From positions 57,391-121,390 of the forward strand of contig SVFK01000007.1 in the NCBI GenBank assembly GCA_015056915.1: a stretch of 64,000 nucleotides of DNA, written 5' to 3'. A model generated the notes under the pieces. It had not been told where the DNA came from, made no database searches, and saw nothing but the letters and a program-made list of their open reading frames with translations. The stretch is from Lachnospiraceae bacterium (lineage in GTDB: Bacteria; Bacillota; Clostridia; Lachnospirales; Lachnospiraceae). Positions 17,016 through 27,274 of the stretch are shown here, piece by piece. A program made the position numbers and the translations under genes. Each line of letters begins with the position of its first letter. The first letter of the stretch is position 1.

Positions 17016-18416
17016 CTACTTCTGAGATGCAATCGCACGCATTTTCTCAAAATCACCAAGCAGTACTTTGGAAGCTTCTTCTGCTTCCTTATAATATTTT
17101 TCTGCCTGACGGTAATCTTCGTTGATGATAGCTTCTAAAACATGCTTGCCGTATTCATGGAATTTTTTGTGCTTATCAGCAAGTGGAATCCAGATTTCCT
17201 GAATTTCAGGAGTTCTGGGAATAAAGGAATAATAAAAATGTCCGAAGCCGCACTTTTTGGAGCTAAACTGTAACGGGAAGGTATGGTGCTCGTCCACCAT
17301 TCTCTTTAAGTTACCAAGCCATGTTTCGTGAGCAACAATTGCTCTGTCCATATATTTGATAAATTCTGAGTACTGCATGTAGAAGAATGCATCCCCTGTC
17401 ATATCGCCCAACAGCTTTGCAGATTCGTCGAGCAATTGTTCGATAGTAGCAACAGGCGCTGTTTCTTCTTTGAATTCTGCACTGAGTCTGTTTAATTCCT
17501 TGGTATTGGTTTCCAGATGAGCACACTGTTCTTTGATATTAACAGCCTGTTCTTCCATTTCTACCATGGAGCTGCTGATTTCTTCACTTACAGCTGCGAG
17601 AGAGCTAATGGAATCATTAATCTGTGCAACATGTTGCTGGTTCTCATGGTTGAGCTCCCATACATTTTCGATTTTTTCGGTTACGGTGCCCAGGGAATCA
17701 ATGGTACTGGTAACACTGTCAGCACTCTTCTGGGAAGCAAGCTTAATCTTTTCTACAAACTCACCCATATTGGCTGTCATAGCCTGTGTTTCCTCTGCAA
17801 GCTTACGGATTTCATCTGCAACTACAGCAAAGCCCTTTCCGGCTTCTCCGGCTCTGGCTGCTTCGATAGAAGCATTAAGTGCCAACAGATTGGTCTGGGA
17901 GGAAATGGAATTGATGCCTGCAATAACCTCATTCATATGGTTGATGACATCCAGCAATGCATCCATATCCTTCTGCATTTCTTTGGATTCTTCAATCATG
18001 GTGGTAGAGAGATCCTTAATCAGAGACAATTCATTCTGTCCGGCCTCAATCTTCTTATTAACGTTGCTGGTGTCCTCTGCAGCCTGTACTATAGTCCTTG
18101 TAAGGTCTTCATGCTGTTCGTTTACCATGCCGGCAACAAGAGATGAGTCCGTAGCAGATTCGAGAATTTTGGTAGTGGCATTGGCGACATCGGAAGAGAT
18201 GTCAAGCAAGCCATCTGTATTTTGTGTCAATGCAAGGTCGAGAGAACTGATTTGCATTACTGCAGCAATTGTCTTTTCTCTGACATGCTCAACCTGATCG
18301 CGGTTATTCAGTAATCGCTTATAAATAGCATCCAACTGTGAATCTTTGGAATAATCAACGTCTTTTAATTCTGCAACAGCTTTAATTAATTCAGATTTCT
18401 TTTTCATTAATGCCAT
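17016..18416 (-). CDS. Soluble methyl-accepting chemotaxis protein with C-terminal CZB domain
   Basis: 466 residues from ATG at 18416 with GCGAGGTT upstream. There is no membrane helix. The centre is the signalling hairpin of chemoreceptors, with [20 protein letters not shown] at the tip, long coiled coils on both sides and [10 protein letters not shown] after it. The last 120 residues carry HETWLGNL, a Cys in [12 protein letters not shown] and HKKFHEYG, the His/Cys set of the chemoreceptor zinc-binding (CZB) domain. It would signal to CheA/CheW from the cytoplasm, sensing zinc or hypochlorite-like oxidants by family precedent. No che gene is in the window. Confidence 0.9.
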   Translation of the reverse strand: MALMKKKSELIKAVAELKDVDYSKDSQLDAIYKRLLNNRDQVEHVREKTIAAVMQISSLDLALTQNTDGLLDISSDVANATTKILESATDSSLVAGMVNEQHEDLTRTIVQAAEDTSNVNKKIEAGQNELSLIKDLSTTMIEESKEMQKDMDALLDVINHMNEVIAGINSISSQTNLLALNASIEAARAGEAGKGFAVVADEIRKLAEETQAMTANMGEFVEKIKLASQKSADSVTSTIDSLGTVTEKIENVWELNHENQQHVAQINDSISSLAAVSEEISSSMVEMEEQAVNIKEQCAHLETNTKELNRLSAEFKEETAPVATIEQLLDESAKLLGDMTGDAFFYMQYSEFIKYMDRAIVAHETWLGNLKRMVDEHHTFPLQFSSKKCGFGHFYYSFIPRTPEIQEIWIPLADKHKKFHEYGKHVLEAIINEDYRQAEKYYKEAEEASKVLLGDFEKMRAIASQK

Positions 18417-18702
18417 ATTGTAAACCTCGCTTTCTTTTGTGTCTGATAAAGTATGTATAATTATCATACCACATTTAAAAAAAATCTCAATATTTTTTTG
18501 ATAAAATGCGCAACAATTTAATGATTTTCAGGGTATTATCTGTACATTCAAGAGCGACTAAAATGGCAGGTCGAGAAAAAAGAAAAATTTTTTAGAAAAA
18601 ATTGATATTTGTTCACTTCTTTTTTATGGAATAATTAGAAGGGTTGTGCTACAATTAAACTTGTTATGTAAAAATGACAAGGAATCTGTGAAAAGGATGC
18701 GA

Positions 18703-20184
18703 ATGGGCTATATGAGAGTAGGATTTGATAACGACAAGTATTTGAAGATGCAATCAGAGCACATTGAGGAGCGAATTAACAAATTCGGAGACAAGCTTTA
18801 TCTGGAATTTGGTGGAAAGCTGTTTGACGATTTTCATGCATCCAGAGTCCTGCCGGGTTTTGAACCTGACAGTAAGCTGCGCATGCTGATGAAGCTTTCT
18901 GACAGAGCAGAGATTGTTATAGTTATCAATGCCGCAGATATTGAAAAAAATAAAATCCGTGGTGACTTGGGAATCACTTATGATGAGGATGTGCAGCGAC
19001 TGATTAATGAGTTTGAGAGTCATGGACTGTATGTGGGAAGTGTTGTATTGACTCATTATGCAGGTCAGGTAGGGGCAGCAGCTTTTAAAGAAAAGTTGGA
19101 AAAGAAAAACGTAAAGGTGTATTTGCATTATACAATCGAGGGTTATCCGTCCAACATTCCGTTGATTGTCAGTGATGACGGATTTGGCAAAAACGAATAT
19201 ATCGAAACCACGAGACCGTTAGTGGTAATCACAGCGCCCGGTCCCGGAAGCGGAAAGATGGCAACCTGTCTTTCTCAGCTTTATCATGATAATAAGAGAG
19301 GCATCAAAGCAGGATATGCCAAATATGAAACCTTCCCCATTTGGAATATTCCTTTGAAGCATCCCATTAACCTTGCATATGAGGCTGCAACCGCAGATTT
19401 GAATGATATTAATATGATTGACCCCTTCCATTTGGAGGCATATGGTGAGACTGCGGTTAATTACAACAGGGATATTGAAATATTCCCGGTACTGAATGCT
19501 ATTTTTGAAGGAATATACGGAGAGAATCCTTACAAATCTCCTACCGATATGGGAGTCAACATGGTGGGCAACTGTATTGTGGATGATGATGCCTGCAAAG
19601 AGGCTTCACATATGGAGATTATTCGCCGCTATTATACAACTCTGAACAATGTAATCAAGGGCAAGGCGAAGGATAACGAAATCTACAAAATTGAATTGCT
19701 GATGAAGCAGGCCAAAATCACAACGGATGACAGAAAGGTTACTGTGGCTGCCAAGGAGCGTGCAGATAAGCTGGGAGTGCCTACTGCTGCTATTGAGCTT
19801 GCCGACGGTACGATAATCACCTCCAAAACCACGGACCTGTTGGGAGCCTCCGCTGCATTGTTACTAAATGCATTAAAGTATCTGGGTGGTGTGGGACATG
19901 ACACTCATCTGATATCTCCGGAAGCAATCGGTCCTATACAGGAGCTGAAAACCAAATATCTGGGCGGTAAGAATCCAAGACTTCATACAGATGAGGTATT
20001 GATTGCACTTTCGGTTTCTGCATTAAACGATACTAACGCCAGGAAAGCATTGGAACAGCTTCCTAAGCTGAAGGGGTGTCAGGTTCATACAAGTGTGATG
20101 CTTGCAGAGGTTGACCTGAAAACCTTTAAGCGTCTGGGAGTGAATTTGACCAGTGAACCAATTGTTAAAGGAAAGAGTAATTAA
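18703..20184 (+). CDS. DUF1846 domain-containing protein
   Basis: 493 residues. ATG 18703 has AAAAGG six bases before it; ATG 18712 matches the usual N-terminus (xxVGFDNDKYLKMQSEHI) equally well. The protein matches the DUF1846 family over its length, for example LYLEFGGKLFDDFHASRVLPG and VITAPGPGSGKMATCLSQ. The latter looks like a phosphate-binding loop. Structures of relatives exist, but no firm function is known to me. Its stop codon is followed directly by the ftsH start codon, so the two proteins are made together and may be linked functionally. Confidence 0.88.
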   Translation: MGYMRVGFDNDKYLKMQSEHIEERINKFGDKLYLEFGGKLFDDFHASRVLPGFEPDSKLRMLMKLSDRAEIVIVINAADIEKNKIRGDLGITYDEDVQRLINEFESHGLYVGSVVLTHYAGQVGAAAFKEKLEKKNVKVYLHYTIEGYPSNIPLIVSDDGFGKNEYIETTRPLVVITAPGPGSGKMATCLSQLYHDNKRGIKAGYAKYETFPIWNIPLKHPINLAYEAATADLNDINMIDPFHLEAYGETAVNYNRDIEIFPVLNAIFEGIYGENPYKSPTDMGVNMVGNCIVDDDACKEASHMEIIRRYYTTLNNVIKGKAKDNEIYKIELLMKQAKITTDDRKVTVAAKERADKLGVPTAAIELADGTIITSKTTDLLGASAALLLNALKYLGGVGHDTHLISPEAIGPIQELKTKYLGGKNPRLHTDEVLIALSVSALNDTNARKALEQLPKLKGCQVHTSVMLAEVDLKTFKRLGVNLTSEPIVKGKSN

Positions 20185-22284
20185 ATGGATAACAGAAATA
20201 CGAACCAACAAGGAAGCGGCGGGAACCAGCCCCCCAGAAAACCGAATATGTTTATGACGATACTGTCATTTTTGGGCATGGGATTATTCTTCATGATGTT
20301 CTTTAGCCTTATTTTTGGCGGAAGCAACTCAAATGAAGTCAGTTATACCACCTTCCTTGATGATTTGGAGGCAGGTAAGGTTGAGTCTGTGGTGCTGATA
20401 GACACCGGAGAGCTTCACGTTACATTAAAGCCTGAAGAAACGCCGGATACGTCTGCAGTGCCGGATATTAAAATTTTTGGACAGAGTCTCATCAATAGAC
20501 AAAGACAGGTAAAAGAGACCTATATTACCAGATTGATGGAAAGCTCAGACACCCTGACCCAGCGTGTGAGGGAGTATGGGGTAAAAGCAGATTTAGAGCC
20601 CAGCAACAGCGGGATGTGGAGTCTGATTTTGACAACAGTACTGCCTCTTTTGTTGATTGGTGGCATTATGTTTTTTACCTATCGGAAGATGAGCGGAAGC
20701 TCAGGTCCCATGAGTGTGGGCAAGAGTAATGCCAAGGTTTACGGACAGAAGGAAACAGGAGTTACCTTTAAGGATGTGGCCGGTGCAGATGAAGCAAAAG
20801 AGTCTCTTGTAGAGGTGGTTGATTTCCTTCACAATCCCGGCAAGTATTCCAAAATCGGTGCCAAGCTGCCCAAGGGAGCGTTGCTGGTAGGTCCTCCCGG
20901 AACAGGTAAGACCCTGCTTGCAAAGGCAGTTGCGGGAGAGGCAAAAGTACCCTTCTTCTCCATGACGGGTTCTGATTTTGTGGAACTGTATGTTGGCGTG
21001 GGTGCAAGCCGTGTACGTGACTTATTTAAGGAAGCTACCAAGAATGCACCGTGTATTATATTTATTGATGAAATTGATGCTATCGGTCGTAGCCGTGACG
21101 GCAGATTTGGCGGCGGTGGTGACAGTGAGCGTGAGCAGACACTGAACCAGCTGCTTTCTGAGATGGATGGCTTTGACACCTCTAAGGGTATTTTGATTCT
21201 GGCGGCAACGAACCGACCGGAGATTTTGGATAAGGCGCTGTTACGTCCGGGTCGTTTTGACCGTCGTATTATCGTAGATAAGCCTGATTTGAAGGGTCGT
21301 GTAGAGATCCTGAAGGTGCATGCAAAGGATGTAAAGCTGGATGAAACAGTGGATTTGGATGCTATAGCGCTGGCAACAAGCGGTGCGGTAGGTTCTGATT
21401 TGGCCAACATGATTAACGAGGCGGCCATTAATGCAGTAAAAGAGGGTCGGGAATTCGTAAATCAGCAGGATTTATTTACGGCTGTAGAGCAAGTGCTTGT
21501 TGGTAAGGAAAAGAAGGACCGCATTATGAGCAAGGAGGAGCGTAAGATTGTCTCCTATCATGAGGTGGGTCATGCACTTGTCAGTGCGCTTCAGAAAAAT
21601 TCAGAGCCCGTACAGAAGATTACTATTGTGCCACGTACCATGGGTGCATTGGGATATGTAATGCATGTTCCTGAAGAAGAGAAATATTTGAACACGGAAG
21701 CGGAGCTGCGTGATATGCTGGTAAGCCTGGTGGCAGGACGTGCTGCTGAGGAGATTGTATTTGAAACGGTGACTACGGGTGCGGCCAATGATATTGAGAA
21801 GGCAACGCAGATTGCCCGCTCTATGGTGACCCGATACGGTATGAGCAAGCGCTTTGGTCTGGTAGGTCTGGCTACCATCCAAAGCCAATATCTGGACGGT
21901 AGCGCCAGAATGGATTGTAGTGATGAAACGGCAGCAGCTGTTGATGAAGAAGTGGTTGCTATTATCAAGGAAAGCTACGACAAGGCTTTGGAATTGCTTC
22001 GTGACAACCGCGAGCTGATGGATAAGCTGGCAGAATTCCTCATTGAGAAGGAGACCATTACTGGTAAAGAATTTATGGCTATCTTCCGCAAGGAAAAAGG
22101 TCTGCCGGAGCCGGAAGAAAAGAAAGACAGCAAAGAGGAAAGCGAAGAATTACCGGTGAAGGAAGAAGCGGCTGACCAAGCGGCAGATACCCGGATTGAG
22201 CCGGAGGATGAGGATAAGGATTCCTCTGATAAGCTGGATAATGACGGACCGGTGGGACTGTTTTCTCACGGCAGAATAGAGTAA
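20185..22284 (+). CDS. ftsH: ATP-dependent zinc metalloprotease FtsH
   Basis: 699 residues, starting on the base after the previous stop with AAAGGAAAGAG upstream. Two membrane helices (about 27-45 and 150-168) enclose an extracytoplasmic domain. The AAA module has Walker A GPPGTGKT near 236, Walker B IIFIDEID and the arginine-finger region RPGRFDRR. The protease site HEVGH is near 459. The tail is acidic and long. It degrades misfolded and short-lived membrane proteins. Its modulators HflK and HflC are coded at 31171-33096. Confidence 0.97.
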   Translation: MDNRNTNQQGSGGNQPPRKPNMFMTILSFLGMGLFFMMFFSLIFGGSNSNEVSYTTFLDDLEAGKVESVVLIDTGELHVTLKPEETPDTSAVPDIKIFGQSLINRQRQVKETYITRLMESSDTLTQRVREYGVKADLEPSNSGMWSLILTTVLPLLLIGGIMFFTYRKMSGSSGPMSVGKSNAKVYGQKETGVTFKDVAGADEAKESLVEVVDFLHNPGKYSKIGAKLPKGALLVGPPGTGKTLLAKAVAGEAKVPFFSMTGSDFVELYVGVGASRVRDLFKEATKNAPCIIFIDEIDAIGRSRDGRFGGGGDSEREQTLNQLLSEMDGFDTSKGILILAATNRPEILDKALLRPGRFDRRIIVDKPDLKGRVEILKVHAKDVKLDETVDLDAIALATSGAVGSDLANMINEAAINAVKEGREFVNQQDLFTAVEQVLVGKEKKDRIMSKEERKIVSYHEVGHALVSALQKNSEPVQKITIVPRTMGALGYVMHVPEEEKYLNTEAELRDMLVSLVAGRAAEEIVFETVTTGAANDIEKATQIARSMVTRYGMSKRFGLVGLATIQSQYLDGSARMDCSDETAAAVDEEVVAIIKESYDKALELLRDNRELMDKLAEFLIEKETITGKEFMAIFRKEKGLPEPEEKKDSKEESEELPVKEEAADQAADTRIEPEDEDKDSSDKLDNDGPVGLFSHGRIE

Positions 22285-22317
22285 AGTAAAGCAATGTAAT
22301 GATCTGATAAGATAAAG

Positions 22318-22352
22318 AAAAGGTGTATGTCTGTAGGGATGTACACCTTTTG
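22318..22352 (+). terminator. Weak terminator hairpin between ftsH and uvrC
   Basis: AAAAGGTGTA near 22318-22327 pairs with TACACCTTTT at 22342-22351. Only four T residues follow the GC part, so read-through to uvrC is likely. Confidence 0.55.
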
Positions 22353-22393
22353 TGAAAATAGGAAAGAAGTAAGAGCTTGAAGGTGGTATTGAG

Positions 22394-24253
22394 ATGTTCA
22401 ATTTTGAAGAAGAATTGAAAAAGCTTCCCAGTAAGCCGGGAGTATATATGATGCGAGATGTGTCGGATACGATTCTCTATGTAGGAAAAGCCATTAATCT
22501 CCGCAGTCGCGTGCGCTCTTACTTTCGGGAAAATATTGGAAGGGGACCGGCAATTGATAAAATGGTAACCCTGATAGCACGGTTCGAATATATTGTTACG
22601 GATTCCGAGCTGGAAGCATTGGTGTTGGAAAATAATTTGATAAAGGAGCATTCCCCCAAGTATAATACCTTGCTGAAGGACGACAAGACATATCCGTACA
22701 TTAAAGTAACGGTGGGTGAGGATTACCCGAGAATCCTTTTCTCTCGAACTATGAAAAAGGATAAGTCCAAATATTTTGGACCCTATACCAGTGCGGCAGC
22801 AGTAAAGGATACTATCGAACTATTGAACAAGCTGTATCAGCTACGGACCTGCAACCGCAGTCTGCCCAGAGATATCGGGAATGAACGCCCCTGTTTAAAC
22901 TATCACATTAAGCAATGCCTGGCACCCTGTCAGGCCTATGTGAGCAAGGAGCAGTACAGGGAGCAGGTGGCAGGAGCACTGGAATTTTTAAGCGGAAATT
23001 ACAATCCGATTCTCAAGGATTTGGAAGAAAAAATGAAGAATGCAGCCACATCCTTGGAGTTTGAAGAGGCGGCAAAATACCGCGATTTGTATCAGAGTGT
23101 TAAGCAGGTATCCCAGAAGCAGAAAATCACAGACAGTGTAGGAGAAGATAAGGATGTAATTGCTCTTTATCAGGATGAAACAGAAGCAGTGGTGCAGGTC
23201 TTTTTTGTCCGTGACGGCAAGCTGATTGGCAGGGAACATTATTATATGACAAATGTGTCAGAAAATAGCAAGCCGGAGATACTGGAGGATTTTATCAAAC
23301 AGTTTTACGCAGGAACCCCTTTTATTCCCAAGGAATTGATGCTTCAATACGAAATTCAGGATGCATCATTGATAGAAAAGTGGCTCAGTCAGCGTAAGGG
23401 GAACCGTGTCTATGTGCATGTGCCGAAAATCGGAAGCAAGGAAAAGCTTGTGGAAATGGCGGCACAGAATGCCAAGCTGGTGCTGAGTCAGGACAGAGAA
23501 AAATTAAAGCGCGAGGAAGGCAGAACGATAGGTGCCGTAAAGGAGATTGCGACACTTTTGGGGCTTGAACATATCAATCGTATGGAGGCCTTTGATATTT
23601 CTAATATTAACGGTTTTGAAAATGTAGGCTCCATGGTAGTGTATGAAAAGGGAAAGCCCAAGCGTAGCGATTATCGCAAATTTAAAATCAAGAGTGTATC
23701 CGGACCGGATGATTATGCATGCATGAGAGAGGTTTTGAGCCGTCGTTTTCAGCACGGTCTGGAGGAGAGCAAGGAACTGGCGGAAAAGGACATGGAGCAG
23801 GAGTACGGAAGCTTTACGAAATTCCCGGATTTGCTTCTGATGGACGGTGGTCGCGGACAGGTCAATATTGCTTTATCCGTGTTAGAGGAATTGCACATTC
23901 ACATTCCGGTGTGTGGCATGGTAAAGGATGATAATCACCGCACCCGAGGATTGTATTTTAATAATATCGAACTGCCGATTGATACGCATTCGGAAGGCTT
24001 TAAACTGATTACCCGTATTCAGGACGAGGCGCATCGATTTGCTATTGAATATCATCGCTCCCTGCGCAGCAAAACGCAGGTCAAATCCGTATTGGACGAT
24101 ATTCCCGGAGTGGGACCGGCAAGGCGTAAGGCATTGATGCGCCATTTCAAATCTTTGGAGGACATCAAGAATGCTACGGTAGAGCAGCTGCTGCAGCTTT
24201 CGGAGATGAATGAAAGGGTAGCGCAGGATATTTATGATTTCTTCAGACATTAG
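22394..24253 (+). CDS. uvrC: Excinuclease ABC subunit C
   Basis: 619 residues; makes both incisions in nucleotide excision repair with UvrA and UvrB. The N-terminal GIY-YIG nuclease has GVYMMRD and [19 protein letters not shown] four-cysteine-like patch is near [10 protein letters not shown] and [13 protein letters not shown]. The UVR motif sits around 200-235, the RNase H-like nuclease has DISNINGF and LLMDGGRGQ, and a helix-hairpin-helix lies at [21 protein letters not shown] precedes ATG 22394. Full family length. Confidence 0.97.
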   Translation: MFNFEEELKKLPSKPGVYMMRDVSDTILYVGKAINLRSRVRSYFRENIGRGPAIDKMVTLIARFEYIVTDSELEALVLENNLIKEHSPKYNTLLKDDKTYPYIKVTVGEDYPRILFSRTMKKDKSKYFGPYTSAAAVKDTIELLNKLYQLRTCNRSLPRDIGNERPCLNYHIKQCLAPCQAYVSKEQYREQVAGALEFLSGNYNPILKDLEEKMKNAATSLEFEEAAKYRDLYQSVKQVSQKQKITDSVGEDKDVIALYQDETEAVVQVFFVRDGKLIGREHYYMTNVSENSKPEILEDFIKQFYAGTPFIPKELMLQYEIQDASLIEKWLSQRKGNRVYVHVPKIGSKEKLVEMAAQNAKLVLSQDREKLKREEGRTIGAVKEIATLLGLEHINRMEAFDISNINGFENVGSMVVYEKGKPKRSDYRKFKIKSVSGPDDYACMREVLSRRFQHGLEESKELAEKDMEQEYGSFTKFPDLLLMDGGRGQVNIALSVLEELHIHIPVCGMVKDDNHRTRGLYFNNIELPIDTHSEGFKLITRIQDEAHRFAIEYHRSLRSKTQVKSVLDDIPGVGPARRKALMRHFKSLEDIKNATVEQLLQLSEMNERVAQDIYDFFRH

Positions 24254-24372
24254 GAAGGGAAATCCAGCTGAATCGCTCTTCACAGAAAACATCCTATGTG
24301 GTAAAATGTTCGCAAAGGGAAGAATGAATGCCCGATGAAATGATATAACAGACACTATAATGGAGGGAAGAC

Positions 24373-25314
24373 ATGGCAAGTGTAAGCTTAAACCGCATTA
24401 TTGAAAAAATGAAACTGGAGAACCTGACTCCTGAAATTGATGTAAACCATATCCGTATCAATCAGCCCGATGTAAATCGTCCTGCATTGCAGATTTCAGG
24501 ATATTTTGAACATTTTGATGCAACACGTTTGCAGATTATCGGATTTGTGGAATATACTTATATGGAAAGTCTGACGGATGAACAGCGTAACGAAAAATAC
24601 GAGAAGCTGATGTCATATGAAATTCCCTGTATTGTATTCAGTCGTGATTTGAGACCTGATCCGATTTTCATGGAGAAGGCTATTAAACACAAGATTCCCA
24701 TCCTTTCCACCAAGAAGTCAACCTCTGCATTTATGGCTGAGATTATTCGTTGGCTGAATGTGAAGCTGGCACCTTGTATCTCCGTACACGGTGTATTGGT
24801 GGATGTTTACGGTGAAGGTGTATTGATTACCGGAGAGAGCGGAATCGGTAAATCTGAAGCAGCATTGGAGCTGGTGAAGCGTGGTCATCGTCTGGTTACG
24901 GATGACGTGGTAGAGCTGCGCAAGGTGAGTGATGATACCTTGATAGGTACTGCGCCGGATATTACCAAGCACTTTATCGAATTACGTGGTATCGGCATTG
25001 TGGATATCAAAGCACTTTTCGGTGCGTCCTCAGTAAAGGATACCCAGCAGATAGACCTTGTTATCCGCCTGGAGGATTGGGATAAGGATAAAGAATATGA
25101 CAGACTTGGTCTTGAAGAGAATTATACAGAATATCTTGGAAATAAGATTGTATGCCACAATATACCGATTCGTCCCGGTCGTAATCTGGCTATTATCTGT
25201 GAGTCCGCTGCGGTAAATCACCGTCAGAAGAAGATGGGTTATAACGCGGCACAGGAATTGTATGCCCGCGTACAGAATTCTCTGGCAAAGAGACGAGAAG
25301 AGGATGAGGATTAA
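24373..25314 (+). CDS. hprK: HPr kinase/phosphorylase
   Basis: 313 residues. It phosphorylates and dephosphorylates Ser46 of HPr-type proteins and so sets CcpA-dependent carbon repression. The Walker A GESGIGKSE begins near residue 154, the catalytic region has VTDDVVELRK, and ELRGIGIVDIKALFG is the family signature. Full length with the usual N-terminal domain. GGAGGGAAG precedes the ATG. The Crh-like HPr at 29035-29295, which keeps Ser46, is a likely substrate. Confidence 0.97.
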   Translation: MASVSLNRIIEKMKLENLTPEIDVNHIRINQPDVNRPALQISGYFEHFDATRLQIIGFVEYTYMESLTDEQRNEKYEKLMSYEIPCIVFSRDLRPDPIFMEKAIKHKIPILSTKKSTSAFMAEIIRWLNVKLAPCISVHGVLVDVYGEGVLITGESGIGKSEAALELVKRGHRLVTDDVVELRKVSDDTLIGTAPDITKHFIELRGIGIVDIKALFGASSVKDTQQIDLVIRLEDWDKDKEYDRLGLEENYTEYLGNKIVCHNIPIRPGRNLAIICESAAVNHRQKKMGYNAAQELYARVQNSLAKRREEDED

Positions 25315-25317
25315 AGG

Positions 25318-26256
25318 ATGGGCAGATATGCATTTGGAGTTGATGTGGGCGGCACAACAGTAAAACTGGGTCTTTTTGATAAGGACGGCTGTGTGCTGGA
25401 TAAATGGGAGATTCCTACCGTTAAGGATAACGATGGTGCGGCTGTATTGCCCGATGTGGCTGAAAGTATTCTTGCCAAAATGAAGGAAAAGAATATTGAT
25501 ACCGATGATATTAAAGGTATCGGTATCGGTGTCCCCGGTGCTGTGAACAATGAGGGCGTTATGGTAGGCGGAGCCGTCAATATCGGCTGGGGTGTTTTTA
25601 ATGTGGAAAAGGTACTGAACGGTTACCTGAATATGCCTGTAAAAGCTGCGAATGATGCCAATGTGGCTGCCTTTGGCGAAATGTGGCAGGGTGGCGGAAA
25701 GGGCTATTCCAATATAGTGGCAGTGACACTGGGAACCGGTGTCGGCGGTGGTATTATTGTCGGCGGTAATATTCTGACAGGTAGTACGGGAGCAGGCGGA
25801 GAAATCGGTCATATCCATATAGAAGATGCAGAAACAGAGGAATGCAACTGTAAAAACAAAGGATGTCTGGAGCAATATGCATCGGCTACCGGTATTGTAC
25901 GCCTGGCTAAAAGAAGGTTGGAAAAGGATGATGCACCCAGCAGACTCCGCAGTGAAGCGCTGACAGCAAAGGCTGTATTTGATGCTGTTAAGGATGGTGA
26001 TGCTGTGGCAATTGAGATTGCGCAGCAATTCGGCGAATATCTGGGAAAGGGTCTGGCTACAGTGGCGGCAGTAGTCAATCCGGAGGTATTCGTAATCGGA
26101 GGCGGCGTATCCAAAGCAGGAGAGATTTTGTTAAAGTATATTGAGCCGGCTTTTTACAAATATGCATTTGAACCCTGCAGAAAGGCGACATTTACTTTGG
26201 CAACTTTAGGTAATGATGCAGGTATTTTTGGTGCGGCAGGACTGATTCTGCGCTAA
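25318..26256 (+). CDS. glk: ROK family glucokinase
   Basis: 312 residues, starting three bases after the hprK stop. ATP-dependent phosphorylation of glucose to glucose 6-phosphate is predicted. GVDVGGTTVKLGLFD is the first phosphate loop and TLGTGVGGGII the second. GAGGEIGHIHI with CNCKNKGCLEQYAS is the ROK zinc and sugar-binding signature. AAAGGATG is the start site. Tight coupling to hprK places glucose entry next to catabolite control. Another hexose or a repressor role cannot be ruled out, but there is no DNA-binding domain. Confidence 0.92.
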   Translation: MGRYAFGVDVGGTTVKLGLFDKDGCVLDKWEIPTVKDNDGAAVLPDVAESILAKMKEKNIDTDDIKGIGIGVPGAVNNEGVMVGGAVNIGWGVFNVEKVLNGYLNMPVKAANDANVAAFGEMWQGGGKGYSNIVAVTLGTGVGGGIIVGGNILTGSTGAGGEIGHIHIEDAETEECNCKNKGCLEQYASATGIVRLAKRRLEKDDAPSRLRSEALTAKAVFDAVKDGDAVAIEIAQQFGEYLGKGLATVAAVVNPEVFVIGGGVSKAGEILLKYIEPAFYKYAFEPCRKATFTLATLGNDAGIFGAAGLILR

Positions 26257-26289
26257 GAAAATAATATTATATAAAAGGAAACAGATTTC

Positions 26290-27207
26290 ATGATTAGTGG
26301 AGCAGTAATAGAGGCATTAAAAGGGTTTATACCGGCAGAAGATATCCACTTAGAGGAACCGATGAAAAATCATACGACCTTTCGAGTAGGAGGTCCTGCA
26401 GATTGTCTGGTGACACTGGAAAATGAAGAGCAATTAAAAAAGATACAGCACTATTTATATTTGGTGGGCGTGCCCTTTGTAGTATTGGGTAACGGAAGTA
26501 ATGTGCTTGTCAGTGATGACGGCTATCGTGGTGTGGTTTTGCAGATTGGCAGCAAAATGAGCGATATCCGTGTGGAGGGTAATCGCATTATAGCTCAGGC
26601 CGGTGCGTTACTGTCAAAGGTAGCTCATGTGGCACAGGAGCATGGACTTACGGGAATGGAGTTTGCCTCCGGCATCCCGGGAACCGTAGGTGGCGGTGTG
26701 GTGATGAATGCCGGTGCATATGGCGGTGAAATGCGCCAGGTAGTGACGAAGGTGAATGTGGTAAATCAAAGTGGCGAGATTATGGAATTAGATAACAGTA
26801 CCATGGAATTTGGTTACCGATACAGCACCATTAAAAACCAGCCTTTTGTAGTAACGGAGGTCACCTTTAGCCTGAAGCAGGGAGCGTGTGACGAGATTAA
26901 AGCGACTATGGATGAGCTGGCTCAAAAGAGGAGAGAAAAGCAACCGTTGGAATTCCCTAGTGCGGGCAGTACCTTTAAGCGCCCCGATGGTTATTTTGCA
27001 GGAGAATTAATTATGAATGCCGGGCTGCGTGGATTTCGCGTGGGCGGAGCGCAGGTGTCGGAGAAGCATTGTGGATTTGTCATCAATATCGGTAGTGCCA
27101 CAGCCATGGATATCATGGATGTGATACGTGAGGTACAGGATCGCGTGAAAGATAAATTCGGCGTCACCTTAGAGCCGGAGGTTGTGTTTTTAGGTAAATT
27201 TTCATAA
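26290..27207 (+). CDS. murB: UDP-N-acetylmuramate dehydrogenase
   Basis: 305 residues. It reduces UDP-GlcNAc-enolpyruvate to UDP-MurNAc in peptidoglycan synthesis, with FAD and NADPH. FAD-binding pieces include FVVLGNGSNVLVSDDGY and GIPGTVGGGVVMNAGAYGGE. The catalytic serine is in SAGSTFKRP, and VSEKHCGFVINIG completes the substrate domain. AAAGGAAA lies upstream. It continues the hprK-glk unit with a 33-nt gap. Confidence 0.97.
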   Translation: MISGAVIEALKGFIPAEDIHLEEPMKNHTTFRVGGPADCLVTLENEEQLKKIQHYLYLVGVPFVVLGNGSNVLVSDDGYRGVVLQIGSKMSDIRVEGNRIIAQAGALLSKVAHVAQEHGLTGMEFASGIPGTVGGGVVMNAGAYGGEMRQVVTKVNVVNQSGEIMELDNSTMEFGYRYSTIKNQPFVVTEVTFSLKQGACDEIKATMDELAQKRREKQPLEFPSAGSTFKRPDGYFAGELIMNAGLRGFRVGGAQVSEKHCGFVINIGSATAMDIMDVIREVQDRVKDKFGVTLEPEVVFLGKFS

Positions 27208-27219
27208 GATTTTTAAGAG

Positions 27220-27256
27220 AACCGGATGGGACAGAAATGTCCGTCCGGGTTTGTAT
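27220..27256 (+). terminator. Possible weak terminator between murB and rapZ
   Basis: AACCGGATGGGAC near 27220-27232 pairs with GTCCGTCCGGGTT near 27239-27251, with one bulge and two G-T pairs. The T tract is poor, so this may only pause transcription. Confidence 0.4.
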
Positions 27257-27274
27257 TGAGAGGGTAAAGAAGCT

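Noticed and set aside
17517..18297. Long plus-strand ORFs opposite the chemoreceptor gene
   Set aside because: They are mirror frames of the coiled-coil coding sequence, without ribosome sites; the minus-strand protein is a clear chemoreceptor.
25030..26028. A 332-codon minus-strand ORF across hprK and glucokinase
   Set aside because: It is antisense to two certain genes, and its Cys/His/Ile-rich text has no family pattern.
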